Shown here piece by piece: positions 35,575 through 43,235 of a DNA stretch of 64,000 nucleotides (positions are counted from its first letter, which is position 1; every line of letters starts with the position of its first letter). Both the position numbers and the translations under genes were made by a program. The notes beneath the pieces are model-generated. The model ran no database searches. It was not told the origin of the DNA and saw only the letters and a list, made by a program, of their open reading frames with translations. The stretch spans positions 1,922,001 through 1,986,000 of the forward strand of contig OW818676.1 of the NCBI GenBank assembly GCA_942493235.1, given 5' to 3'. Source of the DNA: ENR-C587 sp942493235. GTDB taxonomy: Bacteria; Bacteroidota; Ignavibacteria; Kapaibacteriales; UBA2268.

Positions 35575-35903
35575 AATTGCTTATAGATGAAAATATTAGC
35601 TGGCGAATTAAATTTCTTATAGAGAGTTATTTTGATAATATTATTCATGCAACTCAAATTAAAGGTTGTAGATTAACAGATAATGAAATATTTGAATATG
35701 CTAAAGCTAATAATTTTTCAATATTAACATTTGATTCAGATTTTAGTGAGTTAATAAGTTTAAAGGGTTTTCCCCCGAAAATAATTTGGCTCAAATGTGG
35801 TAATAGTACTAAAGATATAATAGCTTCAAAATTAATTACAAATATTGAAATTATACAAAAATTGATTTTAGAGCCTGATATTGGAATAATTGAAATATTT
35901 TAA
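35571..35903 (+). CDS. DUF5615 PIN-like toxin, pair 4
   Basis: A 110-residue DUF5615/PIN-like protein. ATG at 35571 overlaps the DUF433 stop by four bases (ATGA). MKLLIDENISWRI carries the first acidic residues, NEIFEYAKANNFSILTFDSDFSEL carries the central Asp cluster, and the C-terminal IEIF tail is typical. These residues coordinate the metal of PIN nucleases. With DUF433 it forms a well-known VapBC-like antitoxin-toxin pair. The next RHS fragment begins 2-3 bases past its stop. Confidence 0.9.
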   Translation: MKLLIDENISWRIKFLIESYFDNIIHATQIKGCRLTDNEIFEYAKANNFSILTFDSDFSELISLKGFPPKIIWLKCGNSTKDIIASKLITNIEIIQKLILEPDIGIIEIF

Positions 35904-35905
35904 TA

Positions 35906-36166
35906 TATATTAGACCAGCTGGGCAATACCCATTTAGTACTTAAAAACTCCGAAATAGTCGGCTCATATTTGTATGAACCATTCGGAAAGCAGATTACTT
36001 TGTTTGAAAGTCCAGCAAGCACAGGCTTTCGTTTATCGGTAAAGAAAAGATATAGAGAGCGAACTCAGAGATTTTGGTGTGCGAAAGTACGATGAAGATA
36101 TAGGCAGATTTACGAGCATAGACCCACTCTGGGAGAAGCAATATGAATGGAGTCCTTATCGTTATA
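35906..36166 (+). pseudogene. RHS core 3' fragment 4, frameshifted
   Basis: Reads ILDQLGNTHLVLKNSEIVGSYLYEPFGKQITLFES in the first frame, then loses the frame by deletions near 36013 and 36040, with GDFGVRKYDEDIGRFTSIDPLWEKQYEWSPYRY recoverable in another. Starts within a few bases of the pair 4 stop. Confidence 0.82.
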
Positions 36167-36249
36167 AAAAAAGTAGGTTCTCAAAATTTTAAAATGTAAA
36201 GTTCTTATTTTCGTTACTAGTAAATATTTGATAAGTTTACGAGGTGTTT

Positions 36250-36507
36250 ATGCCAGCAATTTCGAGATTTTATGGAATTATAATAAGTATGTTCTACGAT
36301 GAGCATAATCCTCCACATTTTCATGCAAAATATGACAACGAAATTATTGTAATTGAAATACAATCTCTTAGAATATTAGAAGGTAAAATCAGTTCAAGAG
36401 CTTTAGGATTAATTACCGAATGGGCATCACAGCATCAGGATGAACTGATGATTAATTGGGAAAATGCACGTATCGGTAAAGAAATGTTGTTGATTAAACC
36501 ACTATGA
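36250..36507 (+). CDS. DUF4160 protein, pair 5
   Basis: An 85-residue DUF4160 protein (MPAISRFYGIIISMFYDEHN then PPHFHAKYDNEIIVIEIQSL). GAGG lies before the ATG. It is almost identical to the copy at 37232 (Ile/Val difference at KISS/KVSS) but clearly different from the pair-2 copy at 33833, so it is a recent tandem duplication. Forms a predicted pair with the DUF2442 gene that follows. Confidence 0.87.
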   Translation: MPAISRFYGIIISMFYDEHNPPHFHAKYDNEIIVIEIQSLRILEGKISSRALGLITEWASQHQDELMINWENARIGKEMLLIKPL

Positions 36508-36521
36508 TAAAGGGTTGATTT

Positions 36522-36782
36522 ATGATAACAGTGCAAAAAGCTAAATATCTTGAGGATTATAAAATCATAGTTGAATTTTCTGATGGGAATTCACATATAG
36601 TTGATTTGGTTGATTTTAAGATGAAATCAGGTCTGTTTGAACAATTTAAGGATATTGACAATTTTCGTCAATTTGAAGTAGATGAAGAATTAGGGACAAT
36701 TAGATGGAAAAACGGCTTGGATATTTCGCCGGAATCATTGTTTGCTAGAGCAACTGGAATTTTCCCAAATTGGGCAGTTTAA
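36522..36782 (+). CDS. DUF2442 protein, pair 5
   Basis: An 86-residue DUF2442 protein (VQKAKYLEDYKIIVEFSDGN ... IRWKNGLDISPESLF). Follows the DUF4160 gene by 14 bases, with AAGGG upstream. Differs at four residues from the duplicated copy at 37504. Confidence 0.87.
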   Translation: MITVQKAKYLEDYKIIVEFSDGNSHIVDLVDFKMKSGLFEQFKDIDNFRQFEVDEELGTIRWKNGLDISPESLFARATGIFPNWAV

Positions 36783-36785
36783 TAC

Positions 36786-37149
36786 ATGATTGTACCTCTT
36801 ACCGCCGAATATAATATCTATACTCCCAGAGGGCAGATGCTCAGCTATATGCTTGATGAGAATGGCAATTATAATAAACACTATAAAATTACGGATCAAT
36901 TGGGAAATACCCACTTAGTGCTGAAAAACTCCGAAATAGTCGGCTCATATCTGTATGAACCATTCGGAAAACAGATTACTTTGTTTGAGAGTTCAAGTAA
37001 AGACTGGCTTTCTTTTATCGGCAAGGAGAAAGATATAGAGAGCAGTATTGTGATTTTGGTGTGCGTAAATATGATGAAGATATAGGCAGATTTACAAGCA
37101 TAGACCCGCTCTGGGAGAAATACTACTCTTGGACTCCATACCATTATAA
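36786..37149 (+). pseudogene. RHS core 3' fragment 5, frameshifted
   Basis: Starts three bases after the DUF2442 stop with MIVPLTAEYNIYTPRGQM, contains YMLDENGNYNKHYKITDQLG and EPFGKQITLFESSSKDWLSF, and shifts frame near 37047 where a base of AGTCTCGGAGATTTTGG is missing. The tail GRFTSIDPLWEKYYSWTPYHY is recoverable. It is the longest fragment and has an ATG, but nothing indicates it is still used. Confidence 0.85.
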
Positions 37150-37231
37150 AAGTAGTAGGTTCTCAAAATTTTAAAATGTAAAGTTCTTATTTTCGTTACA
37201 AGTAAATATTTGATAAGTTTACGAGGTGTTT

Positions 37232-37489
37232 ATGCCAGCAATTTCGAGATTTTATGGAATTATAATAAGTATGTTCTACGATGAGCATAATCCTCCACAT
37301 TTTCATGCAAAATATGACAACGAAATTATTGTAATTGAAATACAATCTCTTAGAATATTAGAAGGTAAAGTCAGTTCAAGAGCTTTAGGATTAATTACTG
37401 AATGGGCATCACAGCATCAGGATGAACTGATGATTAATTGGGAAAATGCACGTATCGGTAAAGAAATGTTGTTGATTAAACCACTATGA
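37232..37489 (+). CDS. DUF4160 protein, pair 6 (duplicate)
   Basis: An 85-residue DUF4160 protein, one residue different from the pair-5 copy. It lies exactly 982 bases downstream of that copy, with the same upstream non-coding sequence. See the duplication finding. Confidence 0.87.
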   Translation: MPAISRFYGIIISMFYDEHNPPHFHAKYDNEIIVIEIQSLRILEGKVSSRALGLITEWASQHQDELMINWENARIGKEMLLIKPL

Positions 37490-37503
37490 TAAAGAGTTGA
37501 TTT

Positions 37504-37764
37504 ATGATAACAGTGCAAAAAGCAAAGTATCTTGAGGATTATAAAATCAAAGTTGAATTTTCTGATGGGAATTCACATATAGTAGATTTGATTGATTTTA
37601 AGATGAAATCAGGTCTGTTTGAACAGTTTAAGGATATTGACAATTTTCGTCAATTTGAAGTAGATGAAGGATTAGGGACAATTAGATGGAAAAACGGCTT
37701 GGATATTTCGCCGGAATCATTGTTTGCAAGAGCAACTGGAATTTTGCCAAATTGGGCAGTTTAA
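37504..37764 (+). CDS. DUF2442 protein, pair 6 (duplicate)
   Basis: An 86-residue DUF2442 protein, four residues different from the pair-5 copy (Ile/Lys, Val/Ile, Glu/Gly, Phe/Leu). Probable partner of the DUF4160 protein at 37232. Confidence 0.87.
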   Translation: MITVQKAKYLEDYKIKVEFSDGNSHIVDLIDFKMKSGLFEQFKDIDNFRQFEVDEGLGTIRWKNGLDISPESLFARATGILPNWAV

Positions 37765-37767
37765 TAC

Positions 37768-38096
37768 ATGATTGTACCTTTTGCCGGCGAATACAATATC
37801 TATACTCCCGGAGGGCAGATGCTCAGCTATATGCTTGATGAGAATGGCAATTATAATAAACATTATAAAATTATGGACCAACTTGGAAATACCCACTTAG
37901 TACTGAAAAACTCCGAATAATCGGCTCATATTTGTATGAACCATTCGGAAAACAGATTGCTTTGTTTGAGAGTTCAAATAAGGACAGGCTTTCTTTTATC
38001 GGTAAAGAGAAAGATATAGAAAGCTCTCTCGGAGATTTTGGCGTGCGAAAATATGATGAAGATATAGGCAGATTTACGAGCATAGACCCGTTTTAA
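37768..38096 (+). pseudogene. RHS core 3' fragment 6, frameshifted
   Basis: Starts three bases after the DUF2442 stop with MIVPFAGEYNIYTPGGQM, runs to DQLGNTHLVLKNSE, loses one base near 37915, and the remaining SYLYEPFGKQIALFESSNKD ... GRFTSIDPF is in another frame, ending with TAA at 38096. Confidence 0.85.
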
Positions 38097-38175
38097 TTAA
38101 GTTAAAAGCAAAATAATAATAATCAATATTCGTTCCCTAATATATATGAGTTGAATAATAATTGAAAGTTTATTT

Positions 38176-38388
38176 ATGCAATATAACCATATTTTAGAGT
38201 CAGTTGATAACTTACCAATCCAACAGCAAATTCGGATAGTAGAAATTATTCGTCAGCGAATAACTGATAGTAAAAGAGCTATGATCTCTGAAAATTACAA
38301 AGTAGCGATTGATGATTATTCCCAAAATATGTTATTGGAAGAATCTGCTACCGAATTGATTCAAAGACTATCCAAGCCAAATAAATGA
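38176..38388 (+). CDS. Putative antitoxin, pair 7
   Basis: A 70-residue acidic protein (HILESVDNLPIQQQIRIVEIIRQRITDSKR) with an N-terminal helix-rich dimer or DNA-binding part and a C-terminal tail (LLEESATELIQRLSK). Overlaps the toxin by ATGA. Same general layout as the pair-1 antitoxin. Confidence 0.75.
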   Translation: MQYNHILESVDNLPIQQQIRIVEIIRQRITDSKRAMISENYKVAIDDYSQNMLLEESATELIQRLSKPNK

Positions 38389-38666
38389 AATTAGTTGCTT
38401 CTAAAATATTCGAAAAAAAGTATAAAAAGATAGCTTTGAAAAATCCTAAATTAAAGCAATCTATCGATAAAACTTTACTTATCATGGAAAAAGACATATT
38501 CCACCCTCATTTAGAAACTCATAAATTATCAGGCAATTTAACTGGACTATGGGCATTATCTTGTGGGTATGATTGTAGGATTATATTTTCAGTTGAACTG
38601 TCGAATCAATCAAATGAGCAAGTGATTATTTTATTGGATTTCGGCTCTCATGACGAAGTATATTGA
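38385..38666 (+). CDS. RelE/YafQ-like mRNA interferase toxin, pair 7
   Basis: A 93-residue RelE-superfamily toxin: FEKKYKKIALKNPKLKQSIDKTL, LETHKLSGNLTGLWALSCGYDCRIIFSV and a terminal LDFGSHDEVY. The HKLSGxLxGLWA, R-I-I-F and S-H-D-E-V-Y positions match the YafQ/HigB-like active site. It is related to the pair-1 toxin (same C-terminal GSHDEVY) but diverged, so these two are not a recent duplicate. Confidence 0.87.
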   Translation: MKLVASKIFEKKYKKIALKNPKLKQSIDKTLLIMEKDIFHPHLETHKLSGNLTGLWALSCGYDCRIIFSVELSNQSNEQVIILLDFGSHDEVY

Positions 38667-38692
38667 GATTGTTTTAAATCCCAACTATAAAA

Positions 38693-38857
38693 ACGTTTTC
38701 TCCAAACACCTAAAGAGAAAGATATAGAGAGCAGTCTCGGCGATTTCGGAGTGCGAAAATATGATGAAGATATAGGCAGATTTACGAGCATAGACCCGCG
38801 ACCATACAATCGTGTGTGGGAGAAATACTATAGCTGGTCTCCGTACCATTATTACCA
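38693..38857 (+). pseudogene. RHS core 3' fragment 7, array right edge
   Basis: The shortest piece, starting near KEKDIESSLGDFGVRKYDED, then IGRFTSIDPRPYNRVWEKYYSWSPYHY. At about 38850 it joins the 3' end of a small minus-strand secreted gene (38852-39022), which is why the core ends here. Marks the right edge of the array. Confidence 0.82.
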
Positions 38858-39022
38858 GCCTCTGATAATTTCTGTTTGGGCAAATGGTGCAGTGCTCGCG
38901 TTTATTTGTATATTACCATAATTGGGAACATTATAGGAATATGGTACAGTTGGAAATCTATCTTGAGCTAATGTAATTTGCAATGTTATTAAGAATAGAA
39001 CTAGTATTTTTATAGTTTTCAT
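38852..39022 (-). CDS. Small secreted peptide, truncated duplicate
   Basis: A 56-residue frame (signal peptide MKTIKILVLFLITLQITLAQ then DRFPTVPYSYNVPNYGN ... QTEIIRGW, stop). It matches the layout and ending of the 73-residue gene at 40464 (DRYPAQ ... QTEFIRGWQWGGNPF), but here the protein ends at RGW because the RHS fragment of the array adjoins it. So it is a duplicate truncated by the rearrangement. Too short for most gene callers. Confidence 0.6.
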   Translation of the reverse strand: MKTIKILVLFLITLQITLAQDRFPTVPYSYNVPNYGNIQINASTAPFAQTEIIRGW

Positions 39023-39033
39023 TTTTTTCTCCT

Positions 39034-40382
39034 TTATTGAACTAAGAATTTTTTAACTAATACTCTATCATTATAATATAATACAGCGAAATATACTCCT
39101 GTACTCAGATTTAGAGGAATTTGATTTGTTGTACTGCTATTTAATTCCGTTGTTATTAGATTCTGCCCTTGCTGGTTATAAATATTTAGCTTGTATTGGC
39201 TCATATTGTCAGGTAATAATATACTGATTAATTCATTTGAATAAGTGATATAAATTGAATCATTCGTATTTTCAGTATTATTTAAATAGTTCATATCAAA
39301 TCTATATTTGCTAAAAGAATATAAATAGTTCGAATTTACTTTTCTTATCATATTATCTGTAAAATATTCGGCAGCTATGGCTTTTCAATTGAATTTGTTT
39401 CAATGTTATAAACCATATTTAGCCATGGGTCTTGTCCGATATCAAATATTAACATTGTTCCTGTGGAATCAAACATTAGCCCCTCAAAATACAAAAAATT
39501 TCCCATCTCAATTTTAAAAGTTGATAATAAGTTAAAATCCGGCAAGGAATAAATATTTAAATTGTAATCATTATCGACTACAGCGATTTTAGTCTCTTCG
39601 TCATCGAAAGCTATACCTTTAAATAGATAGTCGTCTAGATAAACAACCAATGGTAAATTAATGTCTTCAAGAGTTTTTACAACTTTCAAAGAATTTGCAT
39701 TTACTATCTGGCAACTTGCTTTTGTTGCAAACTCTATATGGTTTTCATCGGAAAGGATGCAGTTCGCAATAATTCCGATATAATTACCTTTCGGAGAAAT
39801 TTTGACTTTATTAAATCTTCCAATACTATACATATCCCCCCAATATGCTCCATTTAAAAACCTATCTACAACTTTCATAGAGTCAAAGCTGTATTTTACT
39901 AAATATGAACCAAAATCACCTTGGAAATCAGCGATAGCGACAACATAATTTGAGTCGGCATTATGGCATATAGGAGGGATTATGCATTCTTCGCTAAGAA
40001 ATATCGTTCTATCACCCGTTTCTAAATTTTTAAGTCCTAATTGACAATCGTCATCAATACTTAAAATTGAATTGCCATTATTGATTACTGCAGGATAATT
40101 ATAATATTCCAAATAATTAGTAGTGGTCATTAAGGGAACTGGTTTAATTATTCTTAATATTGATCCGTCTGAATCATTGATTTCGCCGAAATAATACTTC
40201 TCAGCAGAATTTGCAGTGTCAAGGTAGTAAGCGTAGCAATAATTTGTTGCCGGATTAATAACAGTGTTAAAGTACCATGGGTGATTAAACCATAAGCGTT
40301 TTATTACCGAGTTCCCTTCCGCACCCGAGCTAAAGCCCACAAACAGAGCGAGTAATAATAGAAAACTAGATCTTCGTGCCAT
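39034..40382 (-). pseudogene. Frameshifted T9SS-exported propeller-like protein
   Basis: Two frames (40382-39375, 335 residues; 39351-39034, 105 residues) join as one gene of about 450 residues if one A is restored in the AAAA run near 39385: ...ETNSIEK-AIAAEYFTDNM. It starts MARRSSFLLLLALFVGFSSG with GGAGG before the ATG. The first part looks like a WD/propeller-type repeat protein; the second part ends with a T9SS sorting domain (TTNQIPLNLSTGVYFAVLYYN). It is a paralogue of the intact gene at 40697, sharing the same signal peptide (SSFLLLLALFVGFSSGAEGN). A homopolymer sequencing error is possible. Confidence 0.78.
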
Positions 40383-40463
40383 AGTAGCACCTCCATATAT
40401 TTGTTATTAAAGTACGGGGTATTATTTCCCCATTTTACACCGAACACTATAATTAATCGTTAA

Positions 40464-40685
40464 TTACAGTATTTGATATAATCGAAACGGATTACCTCCC
40501 CACTGCCAGCCTCTGATAAACTCGGTTTGTTTAAACTGTGTATTTTGGTTATTATAAACCGGAGTTAAATGAATCGGATTTCCGTTTTTATCAACAAATG
40601 AACGTTGAGCAGGATACCTATCTTGTGAATTAGCAATCGTACTAATAAGAAATATTGCTAATATTAATATCTTTATATTTTTCAT
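40464..40685 (-). CDS. Small secreted peptide
   Basis: A 73-residue protein with a signal peptide (MKNIKILILAIFLISTIANS) and a short mature part that ends FIRGWQWGGNPFRLYQIL. AGGAATAATAAA precedes the ATG. It is paired with the larger T9SS protein upstream (40697-42043), 11 bases between; the same pair is repeated and decayed at 38852-40382. Function unknown. Confidence 0.65.
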   Translation of the reverse strand: MKNIKILILAIFLISTIANSQDRYPAQRSFVDKNGNPIHLTPVYNNQNTQFKQTEFIRGWQWGGNPFRLYQIL

Positions 40686-40696
40686 TTTATTATTCC

Positions 40697-42043
40697 TTAT
40701 TGTACAATTACTTTGTGATATTCGTTTTTACCGTTAATTACTAATGTAACAAAGTAAACTCCTGTACTTAAACTTATGTTTTCACTAATAGGTGTCAAAA
40801 TAGTTTGTTCGTTTTTGTAAACTAATGCACCTTTTACATCAAATATATAATATCTTAATATTTGAGTTTGTTCGTTACTTGTTATGTTTAAGCTGTTGGA
40901 AAATATTGATAAATTGCATTTATTGACAGTATTTTCATTTACTTCTAATATGAAATCACTAATATGGGTTTTTGTAAGTGTGAATCCATGTTTTGATAAA
41001 TAATCATTTGTTCCAACAATTCTATTTGAATATAATGGAAATAAATCAGACATAAAGTCAATAGACTCTGTTTCAATATTGAAATACATAATTTGATTAA
41101 TTGGATTATCCATTTGCAAAATCAAATATTTTCCGGTTGAATCAAATTTGAAATAACGTCTATGTAAATTACCTGACCCAAAGCCGAGGTGTATTCTTTT
41201 GATTTTTTCGTTTATTGTTAAGTCATAAATGTCAATAATTGTACCTGCATAATTTAATAAAGCGAGTTTAGTTTCATCGTCTGTAAAAGCCAAATATTCA
41301 AAACCTACGGAATCTGTCCATGCTTCGTAATTTGGGAAATAGGTATCTGCAAATTTCAATTTTACACTTAGGTCATTAGAATTAAATAAGAAACTGCGAA
41401 GAAACTTATAAGTTACATGAAGATCTACATAATCAAGACCTTTTAGAAGTGCAATCACATAATGTCCTTTCGGTGATAATGTTAAATTCCCATAAGGCAA
41501 TTTTGAAATAAATTCGGAATTATTTATTGGCAAACCACTCAGACTTGCTGTAATCTTATTTGAATCAAGATTGTAGATATTAATTGTCATTGCCTCAGAA
41601 TTTTCTGGATTGGTATTTTTGCTAAGTATTGAATTTGTACTTTTATTATAACCTTCAACACCTCTATTAACAGTTGTTGATTGCCCAGAATGGACATTAT
41701 AAATACGCGTTAAATATTTCAAGTCGTATCCAATGATATAATTTGTATCTTTCATAACCCAAATTTCGGACTGAAGAGCAACATAATGTTCAACTTTACA
41801 AATTGTTCTAATTGTATCACCGGTAATATCAGAAAATTCGCAGAACCAGACATTTGAAGTATCTGCATTAATTGAATAAAACCCATAAGCTCTATCCGTT
41901 CCCGGAATAACGTTGGATTTTGTAACAGCACCGGAATATTGCTGAGACCAGAGTGTATCCCAACTCACTCCGTTCCCTTCCGCTCCCGAGCTAAAGCCCA
42001 CAAACAGAGCGAGTAATAATAGAAAACTTGATTTTTTGTACAT
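40697..42043 (-). CDS. T9SS-exported propeller-like protein
   Basis: A 448-residue protein starting at the ATG at 42043 (MYKKSSFLLLLALFVGFSSG), with AAAGG seven bases upstream. After the signal peptide, residues 30-330 resemble a repeated WD/propeller-like fold (DTNYIIGYDLKYLTRIYN; FKFDSTGKYLILQM; LAFTDDETKLALLN). The last 75 residues form a T9SS sorting domain (LSIFSNSLNI ... LSTGVYFVTLVINGKNEYHKVIVQ). Paralogue of the frameshifted gene at 39034. Confidence 0.83.
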   Translation of the reverse strand: MYKKSSFLLLLALFVGFSSGAEGNGVSWDTLWSQQYSGAVTKSNVIPGTDRAYGFYSINADTSNVWFCEFSDITGDTIRTICKVEHYVALQSEIWVMKDTNYIIGYDLKYLTRIYNVHSGQSTTVNRGVEGYNKSTNSILSKNTNPENSEAMTINIYNLDSNKITASLSGLPINNSEFISKLPYGNLTLSPKGHYVIALLKGLDYVDLHVTYKFLRSFLFNSNDLSVKLKFADTYFPNYEAWTDSVGFEYLAFTDDETKLALLNYAGTIIDIYDLTINEKIKRIHLGFGSGNLHRRYFKFDSTGKYLILQMDNPINQIMYFNIETESIDFMSDLFPLYSNRIVGTNDYLSKHGFTLTKTHISDFILEVNENTVNKCNLSIFSNSLNITSNEQTQILRYYIFDVKGALVYKNEQTILTPISENISLSTGVYFVTLVINGKNEYHKVIVQ

Positions 42044-42547
42044 AACTGTACCTTTCAATAAATTAATGATAAAGAGAAAGAAAGTTATAACTATAACTTA
42101 CTGTTACTTTCTTTTTAATATATTTGAAAAAGTTGAAATCATAAATGTTAACTTTGATATTTTTAGCATTATTAACTTACAAAAATAATTATATAATTCC
42201 AACATAAATAATTGACTTTATTAATAATTTATCAAATATTTGTCAAAACGATACATAGCTGTCCAAAAAAAAAATATTAAGATATAGAATAAGTAACCAT
42301 GAGCTTTTACAAGACTTCTAAATGAATATTTATCCTTATATTTGCCCGAAAAGTGTTATCTTTGCCATAACTATAGTCCATTTGTGTTACTTGTTAATGC
42401 TGTAATTTTCAATATAGTATTTTTGGACTTTAGTCCTATTTTATTTGGGACAAGTATAATTATTCATAATTATTCTTGAAACAATTATTTATTTGATTCG
42501 TTATAACGAATGAACGTTCATATATTTATATTAAAGGATATGAAAAG
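42044..42547. other. Intergenic region between divergent genes
   Basis: About 500 bases, AT-rich, with no gene. Near the right end are two overlapping palindromes (see the operator entry). Promoters for the divergent T9SS gene and the epimerase-like gene lie here. Confidence 0.45.
42496..42521 (+). promoter_or_regulatory. Palindromic operator-like site
   Basis: ATTCGTTATAACGAAT (42496-42511) is a perfect 16-base palindrome and overlaps ATGAACGTTCAT (42510-42521), a perfect 12-base palindrome. The latter resembles operators of TetR-family repressors. It lies 27 bases upstream of the start of the epimerase-like gene, so it could control the 42.5-44.3 kb operon. No regulator gene is in the window. 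Confidence 0.55.
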
Positions 42548-43231
42548 ATGGAAAAGCAACAAATAAATGTTATAATTACTGGAACTACCGGAATGGTAGG
42601 CGAGGGCGTTCTGCATGAATGTATAAATAGCCCTTATGTAAAAGAAATCCTGATAATAAACAGAAAATCATTTGGGACTAATAGTCCTAAAGTAAAAGAA
42701 ATCATTTTATCAGATTTTCTGAACCCGTCCACTATCAAAGATAAGTTAATCGGTTATGATGCTTGTTTCTTCTGCATGGGTACGAGCTCTATCGGTAAAA
42801 GTGATGAAGAATATTATGCTATTTCATACTTGATGCCTATTAAGTTCGGAGAGTTACTTTCAAAAAATAACCCTAATATGATATTTAATTATATATCGGG
42901 AGCGGGGACAGACAGTAGCGAAAATGGAAGAATCAAATGGGCAAGGGTAAAGGGAAAAACTGAAAATGACTTAATGAAACTTCCTTTTAAGCGAGTTTAT
43001 GTATTTCGTCCGTCATATTTGCATCCCACTACAGGATTGAAAAATACATTGAGTTTCTATAAATATATAAGTTGGATGTATCCGTTAATCAAAATGCTGT
43101 TTCCAAATAAAGTTTCTACATTGAGCGAGCTTGGGCAGGCAATGATTAGCTCGGTTATTTACCCGTACTCAAGGCAGACTATCGAAGTAAAAGATATAAT
43201 TAAATTAGCAAAACTAAGTGTCAAAAAGTAA
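42548..43231 (+). CDS. NAD(P)-binding epimerase-like SDR protein
   Basis: A 227-residue atypical short-chain dehydrogenase. The Rossmann motif is VIITGTTGMVGEGVLHECI (residues 8-26), followed by YDACFFCMGTSS, NYISGAGTDSSENGRIKWARVKGKTEN and VYVFRPSYL. It resembles the HTATIP2/YbjT-type NAD(P)H-binding family of uncharacterised oxidoreductases. It is co-directional with the MBL gene, whose ATG is 4 bases after its stop, so the two form an operon. Confidence 0.8.
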   Translation: MEKQQINVIITGTTGMVGEGVLHECINSPYVKEILIINRKSFGTNSPKVKEIILSDFLNPSTIKDKLIGYDACFFCMGTSSIGKSDEEYYAISYLMPIKFGELLSKNNPNMIFNYISGAGTDSSENGRIKWARVKGKTENDLMKLPFKRVYVFRPSYLHPTTGLKNTLSFYKYISWMYPLIKMLFPNKVSTLSELGQAMISSVIYPYSRQTIEVKDIIKLAKLSVKK

Positions 43232-43235
43232 AACA

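Larger units (their letters stand above)
32693..38857 (+). other. RHS-core / toxin-antitoxin cassette array
   Basis: The whole stretch: seven two-gene cassettes alternating with seven RHS core 3' fragments, all on the plus strand. Pairs are at 32964-33447, 33833-34336, 34590-35053, 35347-35903, 36250-36782, 37232-37764 and 38176-38666. Each core fragment starts 2-35 bases after the stop codon of a pair, and each pair starts about 50-90 bases after a core end, which leaves room for a promoter. No complete RHS gene, integrase or recombinase lies in the window. Confidence 0.85.

Noticed and set aside
36786..37085. Possible 99-residue gene starting MIVPLTAEYNIY
   Set aside because: It is RHS fragment 5 up to its frameshift; the residues after IESS are out-of-frame nonsense.
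32693..38857. CRISPR array or integron
   Set aside because: The repeats are about 150-360 bases long, coding-derived and of unequal length; there is no integrase, attI/attC-like short site or cas gene.
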